DNA from: Watersipora subatra
Taxonomy: Eukaryota; Bryozoa; Gymnolaemata; Cheilostomatida; Watersiporidae
Direction of reading: 5' to 3'
Assembly (NCBI RefSeq): GCF_963576615.1
Contig: NC_088714.1
Span: 64,550,667-64,614,666, forward strand
DNA length: 64,000 bases
The notes beneath the pieces are model-generated. The model was not told the origin of the DNA. It saw only the letters and a list, made by a program, of their open reading frames with translations, and did no database searches. Below, one piece after another: positions 27,401 through 42,400 of this stretch (its first letter is position 1; each line of letters starts with the position of its first letter). Both the position numbers and the translations under genes were made by a program.

Positions 27401-30400
27401 GTTAAGGGAAATGGACGATGAAAGACATCGAGCGATCCGCCTTGCTGAAGAGTTCAAAGACTCTGAGAAGAGATCAAGGAAGAAGCAAAGAGACATTAGC
27501 AGACTTTCAGAAGATGAAAATCAACGGCAACAGGTAAGAATGAGGACGGCACCATAATTGATGAAAGGCAGCAAGTGGAAACTAACCGAAAGTTGAAGGT
27601 TGAAGTACGGAAACTATAATAGAACTGCGTTAGTAGGAGGTTACTATGGTGATAACATAGAGCTGCACCAGTGAAGGTTTATCATCCTATCCCATACTGT
27701 AGAGCTGTGCCAGTCAAATATTACTATCAACATATTATAGGGGTGCGTTGGTCTGAGGTTATTATATTATGCCAAGGTTACTATCATGATCAGAAGTCAC
27801 TGCCATGAGACTAGAGCTGCGCTGGTCAAACGTTACTGGTCTAATATACTGGAGTGTAAACCTGTCATACTCTAGGGCTGCACCAGTCTAAGGTTGCTGT
27901 ATTGATAACTTAGAGCTTCTTCTGTTGATGATTAATAGAGTGATGTTATGGAGATCAGTAACAGGGCTGGTTATTGTTCTCATGTAGAGAGTCTTGGCAG
28001 CTGCGAGTCAGCATTAAACCCGTAGGAGACAATTTCTAAGACTGCGAGTAGCTGCTAGTTGGTTAGTAAGAAAGCATTAGACAAAGTGTATTTTGATTCA
28101 GTTAACATTTCATCTAAATTTGCTCATTCAACTGATTTGTTAACAAGTATTTTTGACAATAGATGCATCTTGTAGCTCGAGGTCCTCAGCCATTCTGATT
28201 GCATTGGTCAGCGAACAATTTTCATTAGTTGTGAGTTTGACCAAATTGCTTAGCTTGAAACAGTTTGACAGTTTTTCTGATGAGACTGTCATTATTGTTT
28301 TGTGTGGCTACATGTGTCTGAGAGTCCTTATGTTTTATTCACATGTACATATAGTGGAGTTTTCACTGAATTTACATGCAACTTGAAAAGCTCACAATTA
28401 CGCTCGCTGCAGTGTTAAGCTGGTTGAGGTGCTCATAAAGAGGTGGATGGCTTATAAGGAGGTGCTCATTAGCACCTCCTCGCGTCACCACCTCATGTCT
28501 CCTTCTGTGACAAGAGCTTTGAGCATTGATTCTATGCATTTTGCCAGGATATGAGTCTGGCATCCTGATCTTATTCAATGAAATACCGCATTGTTGGCCA
28601 TATTTAGTGTCCTCCCTTGCTGATATTTGTAGATCTTCTTGTGGTACTTCCAAATTATTCTTACATCATAGTATTGTTGTGGTGTTTCAATTCAATAATT
28701 CATTGAAGAGCCAATCATATGCCACAATACTTATGCAAGATTCAATTCTACTGGCATTAGTCAATCAACAGCCAATCACGTGCCAAAACACTTTATTAAG
28801 AGGCAATTACTTGCTGAAATCTTCAATCAGAAATCAAGCACAATCAAGAGTGCTCAAGTAAGATCCAATCACAATCAGATTCTAGAATACCATGTCAGGT
28901 AGATATGAACAAAGCGACGTTGACCAGGAGACAAAAATGAAGAACGGTCAAGCAAAATTAAGAGTATTAGAAGAAATAAATCTGTTTACATAATGTTATT
29001 CTATAATGTGGATTGGTCAGTCAGTTACTGACACATTCTGCAAGAGTCAGAAACATGCAGAAGATATCAGGAATGTTTATTAAACTGTCCCGAAATACCA
29101 ACTCATCTGGCTCATTTTTTCTTGTTGTGTTTAGTGCGTGTCGAACGTATGACCAGGGTACTGAATGCAATTTCTCTTTAGATGGAAATTCAAGATCTTA
29201 AAGTACAACTCAGCCACTCCCTCTCCAGGGAAGAGGTCGAGGTGATGCGGCGGGAGCTGCAGAAGAACGAGAAACAGCGAGGTCAACTTACTGAGCATAT
29301 AGAGGTTAGTAAGGCAGCAGTTAGATATCAGTAATGTATACGATATAGAGGTTAGACCGGACAAAATTAATTGATTGAACAAAAGTTAAAATACAACAAT
29401 TCTGTGTAGCAGATTTATCCATGTGCTTTGAAAATTGTCAATATAATGTAATTATATTGAACTGCTCGGGCTCCTTGATCATACTTAAGAAATGCTGTCA
29501 TTTTCTCTGTTAGTTTGCACTATTTAAATATCTTCAAACTTTCATTAATGTCATCATCAAGCTTGTCAGCTAGCTTTTGGCCGTTGATTCTTCTATAAAT
29601 CTTTAAGATTGCCCTAATCACTTCAATAAGTTGATTTTCGGCAGAGACCTTTTCAGGATTAACTGTTGGCAGTAGTCTGAGTGTATGTTACATTACTCAT
29701 TACTAACTGTTATGAGCTGTTACTAGCTATCACTAGCCGTTACTAGCTATGTAGGAACTGAGGTCTGTTAAACCATCTTGCCTGGTAGAAAAGAACCATT
29801 GTCTCTATAACTGATTACAGAGTCTTACAAAGGATCTTCGCAGCAAGGAGCACCATACAAGCACCCTCCTTGCAGACATCAATGATCTCAGCAACCAAAG
29901 ATCCAGACTTGAGACAGACAACTCCCGGGTATCTTCAACCTATAGTTTCATCTATTGCTCTATAGTGGCGGTCTGGCTTGAACTCTGTACAAGCATTTTG
30001 AGTCTAAATATCTCTCATGAATGCTTTCCCTGGAATATTTTTATTGTCCAGAGATGATTATCACTCACTCATAGCCCCCTACAGCGGTTCAAGTCTGACC
30101 TCTACGTATGGCTATGAACGACCATACACATGTGTTCTGGTATCCGACTCATGGAGATCACATAGAGATCACATAGAGATTAAATAGAGATCACATGGAG
30201 ATCATATGGAGATCACATAGAGATAGGACACCGAGTATCTTAGTGTCTCATTTTTTTGAGAGTCATGTATGTGTCAACTCTACCACTTTCAGCCATGGTA
30301 CCCTTGGGCCTCACAATAGGAAATCTGTTAACACTTTCTTAATCTCGTATAAATCAGCAAGTTCTGGTTTCTCATAAGTATTAACAACTTTCCATCTAGC

Positions 30401-33400
30401 CTGAGAGCACATAGAATAGCACTATTCCTAGTCAAGTCTGATAGAGGTCCCTGAGAGCACATAGAATAGCACTATTCCTAGTCAAGTCTGATAGAGGTCC
30501 CTGAGAGCACATAGAATAGCACTATTCCTAGTCAAGTCTGATAGAGGTCCCTGAGAGCACATAGAATAGCACTATTCCTAGTGAAGTCTGATAGAGGTCC
30601 CTGAGAGCACATAGAATAGCACTATTCCTAGTGAAGTCTGATAGAGGTCCCTGAGAGCACATAGAATAGCACTATTCCTAGTCAAGTCTGATAGAGGTCC
30701 CTGAGAGCACATAGAATAGCACTATTCCTAGTGAAGTCTGATAGAGGTCCCTGAGAGCACATAGAATAGCACTATTCCTAGTCAAGTCTGATAGAGGTCC
30801 CTGAGAGCACATAGAATAGCACTATTCCTAGTGAAGTCTGATAGAGGTCCCTGAGAGCACATAGAATAGCACTATTCCTAGTCAAGTCTGATAGAGGTCC
30901 CTGAGAGCACATAGAATAGCACTATTCCTAGTCAAGTCTGATAGAGGTCCCTGAGAGCACATAGAATAGCACTATTCCTAGTGAAGTCTGATAGAGGTCC
31001 CTGAGAGCACATAGAATAGCACTATTCCTAGTGAAGTCTGATAGAGGTCCCTGAGAGCACATAGAATAGCACTATTCCTAGTGAAGTCTGATAGAGGTCC
31101 CTGAGAGCACATAGAATAGCACTATTCCTAGTCAAGTCTGATAGAGGTCCCTGAGAGCACATAGAATAGCACTATTCCTAGTGAAGTCTGATAGAGGTCC
31201 TTGAGAGCACATAGAATAGCACTATTCCTAGTCAAGTCTGATAGAGGTCCCTGAGAGCACATAGAATAGCACTATTCCTAGTCAAGTCTGATAGAGGTCC
31301 CTGAGAGCACATAGAATAGCACTATTCCTAGTGAAGTCTGATAGAGGTCCCTGAGAGCACATAGAATAGCACTATTCCTAGTCAAGTCTGATAGAGGTCC
31401 CTGAGAGCACATAGAATAGCACTATTCCTAGTCAAGTCTGATAGAGGTCCCTGAGAGCACATAGAATAGCACTATTCCTAGTGAAGTCTGATAGAGGTCC
31501 CTGAGAGCACATAGAATAGCACTATTCCTAGTGAAGTCTGATAGAGGTCCCTGAGAGCACATAGAATAGCACTATTCCTAGTCAAGTCTGATAGAGGTCC
31601 CTGAGAGCACATAGAATAGCACTATTCCTAGTCAAGTCTGATAGAGGTCCCTGAGAGCACATAGAATAGCACTATTCCTAGTGAAGTCTGATAGAGGTCC
31701 CTGAGAGCACATAGAATAGCACTATTCCTAGTCAAGTCTGATAGAGGTCCCTGAGAGCACATAGAATAGCACTATTCCTAGTCAAGTCTGATAGAGGTCC
31801 CTGAGAGCACATAGAATAGCACTATTCCTAGTGGAGTCTGATAGAGGTTGTATTTTTGTTATGAATAAATAGACAACTTGTTTTAGTGTAAAGGTTTTTT
31901 GCAGATGAGAAAACGCTTTCTAGTTTTGTCTATTTCTGAGCTTTTTTCGCCAAAAATTTCAATCCGTGTGTCATTAAAAACTAATGTCCTGTCGGTAACC
32001 ATTTTACATTTCTTGTTTAGTTTTAAACACTCTCGGTATTTCGGAAATATCTCGAGAACTAGCAGTCGAATCGACTGGAAACTTTGGAATTATATTGATA
32101 ACATATCAAGCACAAAGCGACCAAAATTTCCTAATTCCACCTATACCAGACATGGGGGAAAACAAAGAGAAATTAGGCTGCAGAGTTTTCTAGGATGTAA
32201 GATCAAGTGGGGAAACAACTCTTTGTATTATCCCAGGCCCAATGCTAAAACATATGTGTAGGTCACTGTGAGCTGCTAGTCAAATGCTTGTATGGCTTAT
32301 ATCTAGTAGGAAGGCCTGTAACTCCTCCAAATAATTCACCTGGTAGAGAATATTGAGTCTGGCGGCTGAAGGTATAATTTATGTTTAACTTGCTACTGGC
32401 TCATATTCAGCTGCAAGGGGAGCTCGAGTCGGAGCGGGAGAAGTACAAAGCAGAAGAGGAAAAGACTAAAAAGGCTGCTGCAGATCTGTCCTCGCTCCAG
32501 TCTGAATTTGATGCCTCAACTAAACACAAGGAGGAGATGAAAACTCGGGCTACAGACGTCGTAAAAATGTGAGGTTTATGCTTTATTTCAATGATGAGGT
32601 AGTAGAGTTATTCGTTGCGGTTGGAAAATTTTTGTATCCAAGGTTACTTCCAAATTTAGTCAGTTTTACATGTTCGCTAGTATTTCCTGTAAGCTCCTAG
32701 TCATAGATAGACGACTACTCATATTGCCATGTGTGGTTATCGAGGACTTTGAGTTGAATCAAAGGCTACAGCTTGCACCAAAATCTAGTATCAGTAGCTT
32801 TTCTAGTTTAATCTGACTCATTTTGTCAAGTTTGAATCAATAGCAAGTGATTCTCTGCATGGCTGCTGCCATCAAATCTTTTTATTTTTTAAAAAGCAAA
32901 TTTTTCTGAGAGCTCTGCAAATGTTAAGTAGAATGAATTTAATATTGCATGGGTTCAGCTACTGTAATGTCTGGTTTACAGGTGGAAGGCCAAGTGTAAG
33001 GCTCTTCAGAAAGATTCAGATGAGATGATAATGGTAAACTCAGAGCAAGCCAGTCGATATGATCAGCTTTCAGTTGATAACGACTCGCTGAGAAATCAGG
33101 TAAATTGTGACTCATCCATTACTGTGACTCATCCATTACTGTGACTCATCTGTTACTGCTACTCATCCGTTACTGTGACTCATCCGTTACTGTGACTCAT
33201 CCGTTACTGTGTCTCATTCGTTACTATGACTCATCCGCTACTATGACTCCTCCGTTACTCATACTCATACATTACTGTGACTCATTTGTTACTATAACTC
33301 ATTCGTTACTATGACACATCTGCTACTATGACTCATTCGTTACTGTGACTCATTCGTTACTGTGACTCATTCGTTACTGTGACTCATCCGTTACTGTGAC

Positions 33401-36400
33401 TCACCTGTTGCTATGACTGCTTGCAGCTCAGCTCTTGCTGTGACTCATCCCTTATTATGACTCATCCGTTACTTTGACTCATCTGTTATTATGACTGCTT
33501 GCAGCTCAGCTGTTACTGTGACTCATCCGTTACTATGACTCATCCGTTACATTGACTCATCTGTTATTATGACTGCTGCAGCTCAGCTGTTACTTATCAT
33601 TAATACTGCTCCCGGCTACTACTAGTCATTAATACTATTGGTTACTTACTATCACTGTTGAGTTAGAGTTCATTTTACTTAGTATTAAAACCATCAACAC
33701 TTCCCAAACTCGTATTCCTATCATCGGATATCATCAGCCTTTATACCAAGCTTGAGGAATATGGAATCAGCTGCCTGCTGACATCTGAGAAATCAATACT
33801 ACTAGTATATATATAGCAGTAATCTATTTAGTACGGTCTTGAAGGGGCACCTGCTGTCATGGCTGGAGTAGACCGTTTGTCGTTGGGCTGTCTTTCTTTT
33901 TTTTCATCAAGTTACGGTGATTTTTTATCTATGTGAGCCTCACTACTTACTACCTGCCAACTAGGCTCTGCACCTCAATTAGCCAAGCTATTGTGAACAT
34001 GCAGCCTTCAACAATGATTTTTATGGGGTATTTTTTTGCAATTGTTTTACTTGAAAAAAGTTAAATTCAATTCGAAAAATGACTAGTTAATTTTTCGATT
34101 CACTCATTTTCTATCAAAAGCTAGTTGTGTTAGTTACTTAGTCACTACTAACTGCTACCGTAGCTGTCTGCTGTCTCTAATCAAATGGACAAGCTGACCA
34201 AGGAGATGGCTGATCTTCTTTCCTCCAATCAAGACCTTGAAGAGAAGGTCAGGAAGTATCACGCGGAAATAAAAGATTTGAGGAAGGTCAAGGCTGATTT
34301 GGAACAAAGAAATCATGAACAGCTATTACAGATACAGCAGGTAGCTGGTCTTACCTGAGTTGGGTTTTAAAATCATCAGTTGGTCACGGTATGCAAAGAG
34401 TTTCTATACGGTTATGCACATGCGTAGTCAGCATTCCGTGTTCTGAGTCTGTAGATGTATTTGAGATTACTGCAGGTATAAAAGACATGTTTTTCAGTAA
34501 TTGCAGAGTATTGCCTGTTGAGTGTGTTAGATACAGATATATAACTCCAAGAAACTGTGTCAAACTGCTATAAAGAAGATGCATTGTCAGATTTCTTACA
34601 TAATCACAAGCAACCAGTCTTGAAGTTCTGGCTTTAAGTAAACAATATCAGCTTGAAATACCAATGCCTTGAATAGTTCAGCTTTCTGTGTACTAGGGGC
34701 TTGACTAGTACTAGGGCTTGTACTAGGGGCTTGATTGTTTGCAAATTTCATATTAAGCTAGATGAATGCCCCGCATCGCCCGCATAATAAAAGTCTTTGC
34801 ACAGAAAATTTATATTTATTTAACATATGGCAACAATTAACATTCTAACTTTCACACTTCATTTCATGAGAAAAGTGTTTTGTGCAGTTTAAATATATTA
34901 AGAGAAAAAATAAAACAACTATAAAAGTGTTTAAATGTGAAATAATTAACAAGTAATAGCTAAATTAAGTCTGTTGTGCTACGATTACAATAAAAGATGA
35001 TTTAGTAATTATAGAATTAATGCGAACCGAGAAAACGAAATTATAATCTTGAATATGTTGAATTAATAATAACAATTCGTGCATAGAAGTGTATGTGCGC
35101 GCGCGTGTGTGTATATAATGTTATCTATTAGAGCAGCTGATAAAATGTCTGACCTGCAAATTGAGGTTCAGTTCCCAAAAGGTCACTGTTGGTAACAGGA
35201 ATGACATCCAACGTTAAATTGTTTTCTGCAGTTGGACATGTCTCCAGTCATCTAGGTTTCCTTGCCACTGAACTCAGACATGTGCAGTCACGATCACAGA
35301 GCCGATGCTCGTGTAACAATGCTTTTAAAAAAGACATGCACAGCTTCTGCTCGCAGTAAACTAAGCAGACATCACGCTTGATCTTCGAGGAGTTCCTCAA
35401 AGCATGTCACTCACTCGTGTGGAACTTAGTTTTTGCATGAAAATTAGTAAGTAACCGTGACTTATGAAGAAGACACACGACCATGAAAAAAATTTTATGA
35501 TACAACTTTTATTTATAATATTGCTAGTGAAGCATCGTTTGTCAGCAAGATGGCAAAGGCGCGCTCGTAAAAACAAGCACACGAATAGAAATTGTGCATT
35601 CAAAGCAACAAACTGCATGACCCATATGTAGAGTTTTTACGAAAACCTTTTTATACACCTTGTTTTGGTAGTGATTGCATTACAGAGTGTAGCCACGATG
35701 AGGATATATGTATTATATATTGGGCAACCGTTTGCGTGCACTACGCAATTACTTGTATTTACTCATGTATTGAGTAAATACTTGCCCTTATTTTTTTATT
35801 GAGAATTAGTAACAAAATTTTGCTGGCCACACTTCAATAAATACGATACTTGCGTTATCATCTGATTATAGTCTATGTACCTGTTTCAGTTTGAGAGAGA
35901 CGGGAGACGAATGAACGATCAGTTTATTAACTATGAGGCCGAGTCTGCCCAACTCACTGACAAACTAACAGCAACTAAAGATCAACTCGACGGTCTTGAA
36001 CAGCAGTATCGGCATGTGAAGGTATTGCCCCTTTCAGTCATCTGTTGCCATGCCAACGGAACTTCACAATAATTCAAATGCAATCAAAATGATATTGGAA
36101 AACAAATTGAGAACATCTGATTACGTTGGTCTACAGAACGTTGAGCTCTTAGCTAGGAGACTAGTCTACCATTGGCTAGGAGTGTTTGCCTACTGTATGA
36201 AAGTTACTACTGCTTTTCAGTTGCCATTCTCATCGCTGTTTTATAGGCTGAGAAGGCAGATATGCAGGCAGAATTAGCGAAGAAGATGCAGCTGCTAGAG
36301 AGCAGTGAAGCAGAGGCGCAGGATCTGCAGACAAAACTTATGGCAACGGAAGCCTCAGAGTCTACTTGCAAGAGGGAGTGCGAGACACTCCTTGACCAGC

Positions 36401-39400
36401 TCAACAGGCAGCAGTTTGGGCATGAGAGAACCTCTAAGGATTTGCTTAACAAATTGGATAAGCTGAAAAAGGAGTTGTCAGAGGTGAAGGTGAGATGAGA
36501 ACGATTCTATGAGGTTGTTGAGAAGCCATTGCAATGAGATGCATCTGGATCCGATATAGATAGAACACTTGCCACTCTAGAATGACTGAGAATATTTGTT
36601 TGTCTGTACTAAACCTAATTCAGTGGGACAGGTCTCGATTAACTGTAGAAGGTGTTTATATCAGATGGTGGTATACATGTGACAGGTCTTGTTTAGCTAT
36701 AGCAGGTGTCTATATCAGATGGTGATATACATTCAAACATGGATAACTCGAACTTCACGGGACCGAGCGAAAGTGTTCGAGTTATCAGAGCGTTCAAGTT
36801 ATCAGAGCACTGTCACAAGTCCATGTATTTATTTATTTATTAGTAGATACATGTACATATACAAACTATAATATAAATCAAAAGCATTAATGGCTTGTTT
36901 CAAATTAAATGCTTCTAATGTAGAGTTTAAAACTTTTTTATCAAAAAGTATAGAAGATTTTTCTATCACTTGGGATTGGTTTGTTGTTGGAGGTGATGTT
37001 ATTGCCAAGACGTTTTTTAGATTAAAATTGGCAAAACTTGATCGTTGTTGAAATGCTCAGAAGAAAAGACATATTTTTCTTTTGAGCGTTTTAACCAAGA
37101 TCAATTTTGCCGATTTTTCTTGAAGTTCATGCGAAGGTCGCCTCACTTTTCCATGCTTCCGAAAGGCGATCGCTAAGCGGATGTTTGGTAACAATCAAAT
37201 TTCACCAAACCTTTAGAAAAGTCATTGACAAAAATATTTTGCCGATAGTGGTAATAACGACGCCTATGAATTACGAAAAGTTGAGGTTTACCTCTATGAC
37301 TTGTAATAGAGTGATTTTCTAAAGCGATAACAACCGTCTCGGTAGCCGTTGGGCAAAAAACTGTTCGAGTTAACAGAGTTGAGGTCGAGTTATCTAAAGC
37401 AATTTATCATTCGGTGGGAACGGACCAAAGAAACCGTTCGAGTTAACCATGTGTTGGAGCTATCTGAGGGCCAGTTATCCATGTTTGACTGTATATGTGA
37501 CAGGTCTTGATTAGCTGTATCAGGTGTCTATATCAGATGGTGGTATACATGTGGCAGGTGGGGATGTCTATAATAAATGGTGATATGCATGTGACAGGTC
37601 TCGATTAGCTGTAGCAAGTGTCTATATCAGATGGATATAGACACCTGCAATATTTTGCGGACACTCATACTTGTGGCAGGTATGAGTGACTATAATAGAT
37701 GGGGCTTAAAATAACCAAATATATAACAAGTATTAAATCAAAATATTCACTTATTCATTGGTTAACGGTTGAAACAACCCGCTTTTGAAGCTCTCTCTAG
37801 GAGTTGCTTGCTCGTAATGCATAAGAAAAGAATGATATAGCTATCTAATTATCACATACCTTGTTACATATCTAAATAAGCATTAGAAATGAACAAACTA
37901 GAGACAAGAATGTGCGTTTTTCACATTTACGCCAACATCTGTTTTGAGCTGTCACAAGACCTCTCCGTTTTGCCAATCTTTCTGAATGCTTAAACAAGCC
38001 TGTGGTTCGTGCTTCTGACAGAGCCGAGAAACAAAAACTGGAGAGGAATATCATAGACGGTTTAAACATCTACAAGCGGACAAGGACGCTCAGGTGGAGT
38101 CAATGAGGGTGAGTGTCACCTACAGCATTGTATATCTGTATTATTTCATTGCATTGTAGACATATTCTTTCTGTCAAAGACATGATATGATCAACTATTG
38201 GTGTCATCTGCTAAGCTGTGGGTATGGTCTGCTCAGCTTTGGGTGTGGTCTATTTAGCTGTAGGTGTGGTCTAGTTAGCTGTAGGTGTGGTCTACTCAGC
38301 TGTGGATGTAGCCTGTTTAGCTGTAGGTGTGGTCTATTCAGCTGTAGGTGTAGTTTACTTAGCTGTAGACACATTTGGGGACTGTAGTCTGTTTAGATAT
38401 GAGGATGACCTGTCCATACATCAAATTGGTTATTAACATTATGTTAGGTTGATCTTGAGGAAGCTCACCTGTCTGTTCAGAATGTTAAGAAGCAGGCCAA
38501 AGCCCAAGGAGAGGAGTTTGTCAGACTGCAGCAGAGATATAGCCAGTGAGTGTTATTGTAGTCACTGGGTGTTTTGGATCTGCTAGTTAGCTTGATCTCC
38601 AACGCTATACTTAGGCTATATGATATGATGTTATGCCATTTTATACTACTCGCTGTGTTTGCTCTAAGGCTAATGAAATCGCTTGAAACTCCTGGATATC
38701 CTGGCTTCGCTGGGTTTGATGGCATCACTGGTTGTTCTGGTGACAATGGCTATCTTGATACACTGAGTATTCTGTGTGTTGGCTTTGTTACTATTACTGG
38801 ATGCTCTGGCGTCACTGGGTATCCTGATGTCACTGGATATCCTGGCATCACTGCCAGAGTATCCTAGTATATTGACACCAGAATACCGGGTGTTCTTGAG
38901 GGTGGTGTCGCTGAGTCTCCTGGCATTACTGGAAATCCTTGTTTATTGGGAATGTTGGCGTCACTGAGTATACTGGTGTCACTGAGGTGTCCTGTTGTCA
39001 CTGGTGTGTCCTGGTGCCACCGGATATCCTGGTGCCACTGGATGTCCTGGGCAAATGAAAGGAGTTGTTGTAGACTAGAGGATGACTACACGGCATACAA
39101 ACAGCAAACAAGACGACTGAAAGAACAGACAGACGATTTACGAGAATTGGGAGATCAACAGGATATGAGGTAGGCATTTTTTTCTCTGTCCAGATGCGCA
39201 TAACTAGCCTATGGAACATGCCCTTTAGTCTCATATTAAGCAAACTGTTAATGATATTAAGGCTATGGCAGGATTTTTATACAATGTTGATCAAGCTGGC
39301 ACCTACTAAATCATGGATAATAGGAAAGCTCCTACTTTGGTGTTTCTTCTTATTCAGAGTTAGTTTTGAGTAGTTCATCACTTTGAGAGATAAGAATCGT

Positions 39401-42400
39401 GTCATATGTTTATGTAGAATGTTAATCGCAGACATTGAAGCTATAGAAAATTTTCAATGTGATTACGCGTCTAGGTACTGTAGCCCAATGCAGGGTTTGG
39501 AAAAGTTTGACATTGATTGCCATTTCGTAGTGGCAGCTCATATGCCCAAGTACTAACACATAGCCGAAGTTCCACCACATAGCTAAGTTCCAACACGTAG
39601 CTAAGTACCAACCCATAGCTTAAGTATCAACACATAGCCCAAATACCAAAGCATAGCTACCAAGACATAGCATAAGTAGCAAGACACTGCGTAAGTAGCA
39701 AGACAAGCTCTAAATATCAACTAAAATCTACAGTTTTAACATGCTTTACCTGCTGGTCTCAGCTAGATGGCTACAGAATAAGACCTTTTTGACGCACATT
39801 CAGTCCAGGTTGATACACAGATGATAGCTCAGCTCTCTTGTAATCTCCCTGCACTCTATCAGTGTACTGGAGTTTGATAATTTACTCATACAGGTGGTTG
39901 ACTTTTAGGTCCTGCCAAATGCTATCAGTTGACATTTACTGACAGGTTCTTTAGAATGTTAAACAGGGGATGCGGAATGATAGACTAACTATTGCAATAA
40001 GATGATAAATGAGTGAGGATTTCAGGTAGTCCTTGCATGATGGACTGCTAATAGGTTGTTGCTTATTGAAAAACAATAAACTACATGATGTGTGTACTGT
40101 AGATGCAAGGAACTGGAATCGTCTCTCTCTGTCACAAAGGAGGAGTCGAGAAAGCTAGAGCAGCAATATGGAATGCTGACCCAAGCAATCCGCACAGAAC
40201 TGCAGGTTCTGGTGGAAACTGCAGAAGCAGCGTCAACTCTCAAGTATTCTGAAACCTCTTCTAGCTCTCCAGACATACTTACAGAGATCGCGGTAAGTAT
40301 CACTTCCTGTGCATCATCCATCTTGTCAAGGTCGTATCTGTGCAAGGACTAGGTTCTAGTATTGAAGTCTTTTGTGTACTTGAAGTTAAAGACGCTGTTG
40401 TTGGGAAGGGTTAAACTTATCAACTGTCTGTGTAACCTCATTCAGTAGGTATTCACTGCCTGCAAGCGTGCTATCTTTTAACTTTTTCTGTACCACAAGT
40501 CAAGTCGGGCGGCTCGGCAAAGCGTTTGCGTATGGCCAGGAGTCGCGTGGTGTAACTTTAGTAGGCTTCCTACAACTCATTTATGATTAGTGAGTGGTTG
40601 ATTAATTAGCCTATCGTGTTTGTAAACAAAAAGAAACAATCATCTGCCTGCCAATAGAAAGTGTGTTTACAGCCCATGTCGAGCCTATTTTCGCTTTGAA
40701 AAAACTATATTTTTATCACAATTTCCTCTTCGCAATGATCAACCATGTCAAATTACAGCCACGGAGGTTTTACTAATTTTAGATCAATGGGCTTCTGATG
40801 ATTATCTATTGAACAATAGTACTGCTGAGTGATTATTTTATCTTTAACGGCAATAATAATTTATTTTCAGCGGTGGTAATAATGCTGTAAGCGATAATAA
40901 ATATTGATGACTCATACAACTTAGAACATGCTCTCGGTAGAAGCGAAAATAGCTGAAAAAGTATCCGAGCTGACTCTGCAACACATTCGTGGCATTTTTT
41001 ATAGCATCAGCTGATGTAAAGTATGACGCTGATTAATTTGGTATCGAAATGTTTTTCGCAGACCATGTGGTTAAAATATTAAGACAATTTATATGCGCCT
41101 TTGTCAAATATTGTGTTGTATCGAACATCTGATTATGTTTTGGTAAAGAATTAATTTGGTAGCGGAAGAGTTAATAACCTACTCTACGATATGGTTGGTC
41201 AGGTTTCTGTTACTGATATCCAAAACCTTTTCGATCGCTGCTATGTATGTAAGTAAATGGCTACCATAGCATACAAACCTAGACCTAGCTGAATGCCGGA
41301 ATGTCTCATTCTGAGATCTTCTGTTGTAGTCACGCACGACATGGTTGAGGCGGTACTTGCGAACAGCGCAGGATACAGAGCGGCAACTCAAAGCAGAGAT
41401 GCAGATGCGGCTTTCTCATGAAACGTCAGAGAAGGCGGAATTGCTAGGTGAGATAAAGCGGCAGCAGGAAGCCATGGACGAGATGGGCAGCAAACATAAG
41501 GCACTTGTCGATGATGTCATGGCTCGGGAGGATGAGGTGGTCAAACTGGAGGTGGGTGATTTTTAAGGTTGATTCGCATTGTCTTTGGGCAAGCCACAGT
41601 CATATGTTGGAGACTTACTGACAGCAGAACATAGCTACATGTAGTTGGATTATTCCGAAAGAATAAGTTATTTTCGTGGAAGTATGGGTTCAGAAAATTA
41701 TCCTAATAAATAGAGAGTGCAACTGAATTTACATGCTGGCAGCTAAGTACTGGTGTATTATTTTGACTCATGCTCGTGGGTAGGATTTCTCACCAAAAAG
41801 CAGAGGTGGTAGTACTTAATTACAGAATATAATATGGGTGTTATTTAGTGACAGGATTCTTTAAGTACTTGTTGTCAGGAGAGAACAGGTGCTATGTTTT
41901 CATGACAGTATGGTACAAGTAGTATTACGTACACAACAGTTCCATGCTGGGAGTGGATTCGGAGTTGCTTTTCTCTGAATCATAGAAATTGTAAAATCGA
42001 ATGCATTTGATAGCATTTCGCTTTGCTTAATTGGCACGAAGGCCTTCGCTGTGGGAGTACTTTGACATCATAGAAACGCTCACTGCTGATGGATCTGAAT
42101 TAATAATACTCGGCTAAGCTTTTCCAGTAGAGATAAAAATTCAGAACAAAACCATGTCTGTCTGTCTAGGTTGCTCGTACGAGGATGTCGAGATAATTAC
42201 TTGTTAGAGCAACTAGTTGACTGCATGAATTGAAAAGTGACCTTGACCCGAAAGAGAGTCTACTTCAACAAGTTTTGCTTTGATGGATACATCGCGAATC
42301 TTGGACATATCTATAGCGCAACTCAGAATCATTGAAGCGGTAGGCTGCAAATTCGTCGTCAGCAGGCAACTCCGACCCCATTCGAAGCATGGAAACGCAG

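Noticed and set aside
28526-28861. 111-codon frame and its 93-codon antisense partner
   Set aside because: Neither resembles a known family and both lie in the middle of a CEP128 intron; antisense open pairs are common by chance.
30400-31848. CRISPR-like regular array
   Set aside because: The 50-bp units are head to tail with no unique spacers; this is a eukaryotic minisatellite.
31899-32261. 120-codon plus-strand frame in CEP128 intron 11
   Set aside because: No recognisable domain, sits between array and exon, and no splice signals place it in the CEP128 frame.
38574-38867. Collagen-like frame with GYPG repeats
   Set aside because: Comes from a degenerate minisatellite in a CEP128 intron; the Gly-X-Y pattern is irregular and interrupted.
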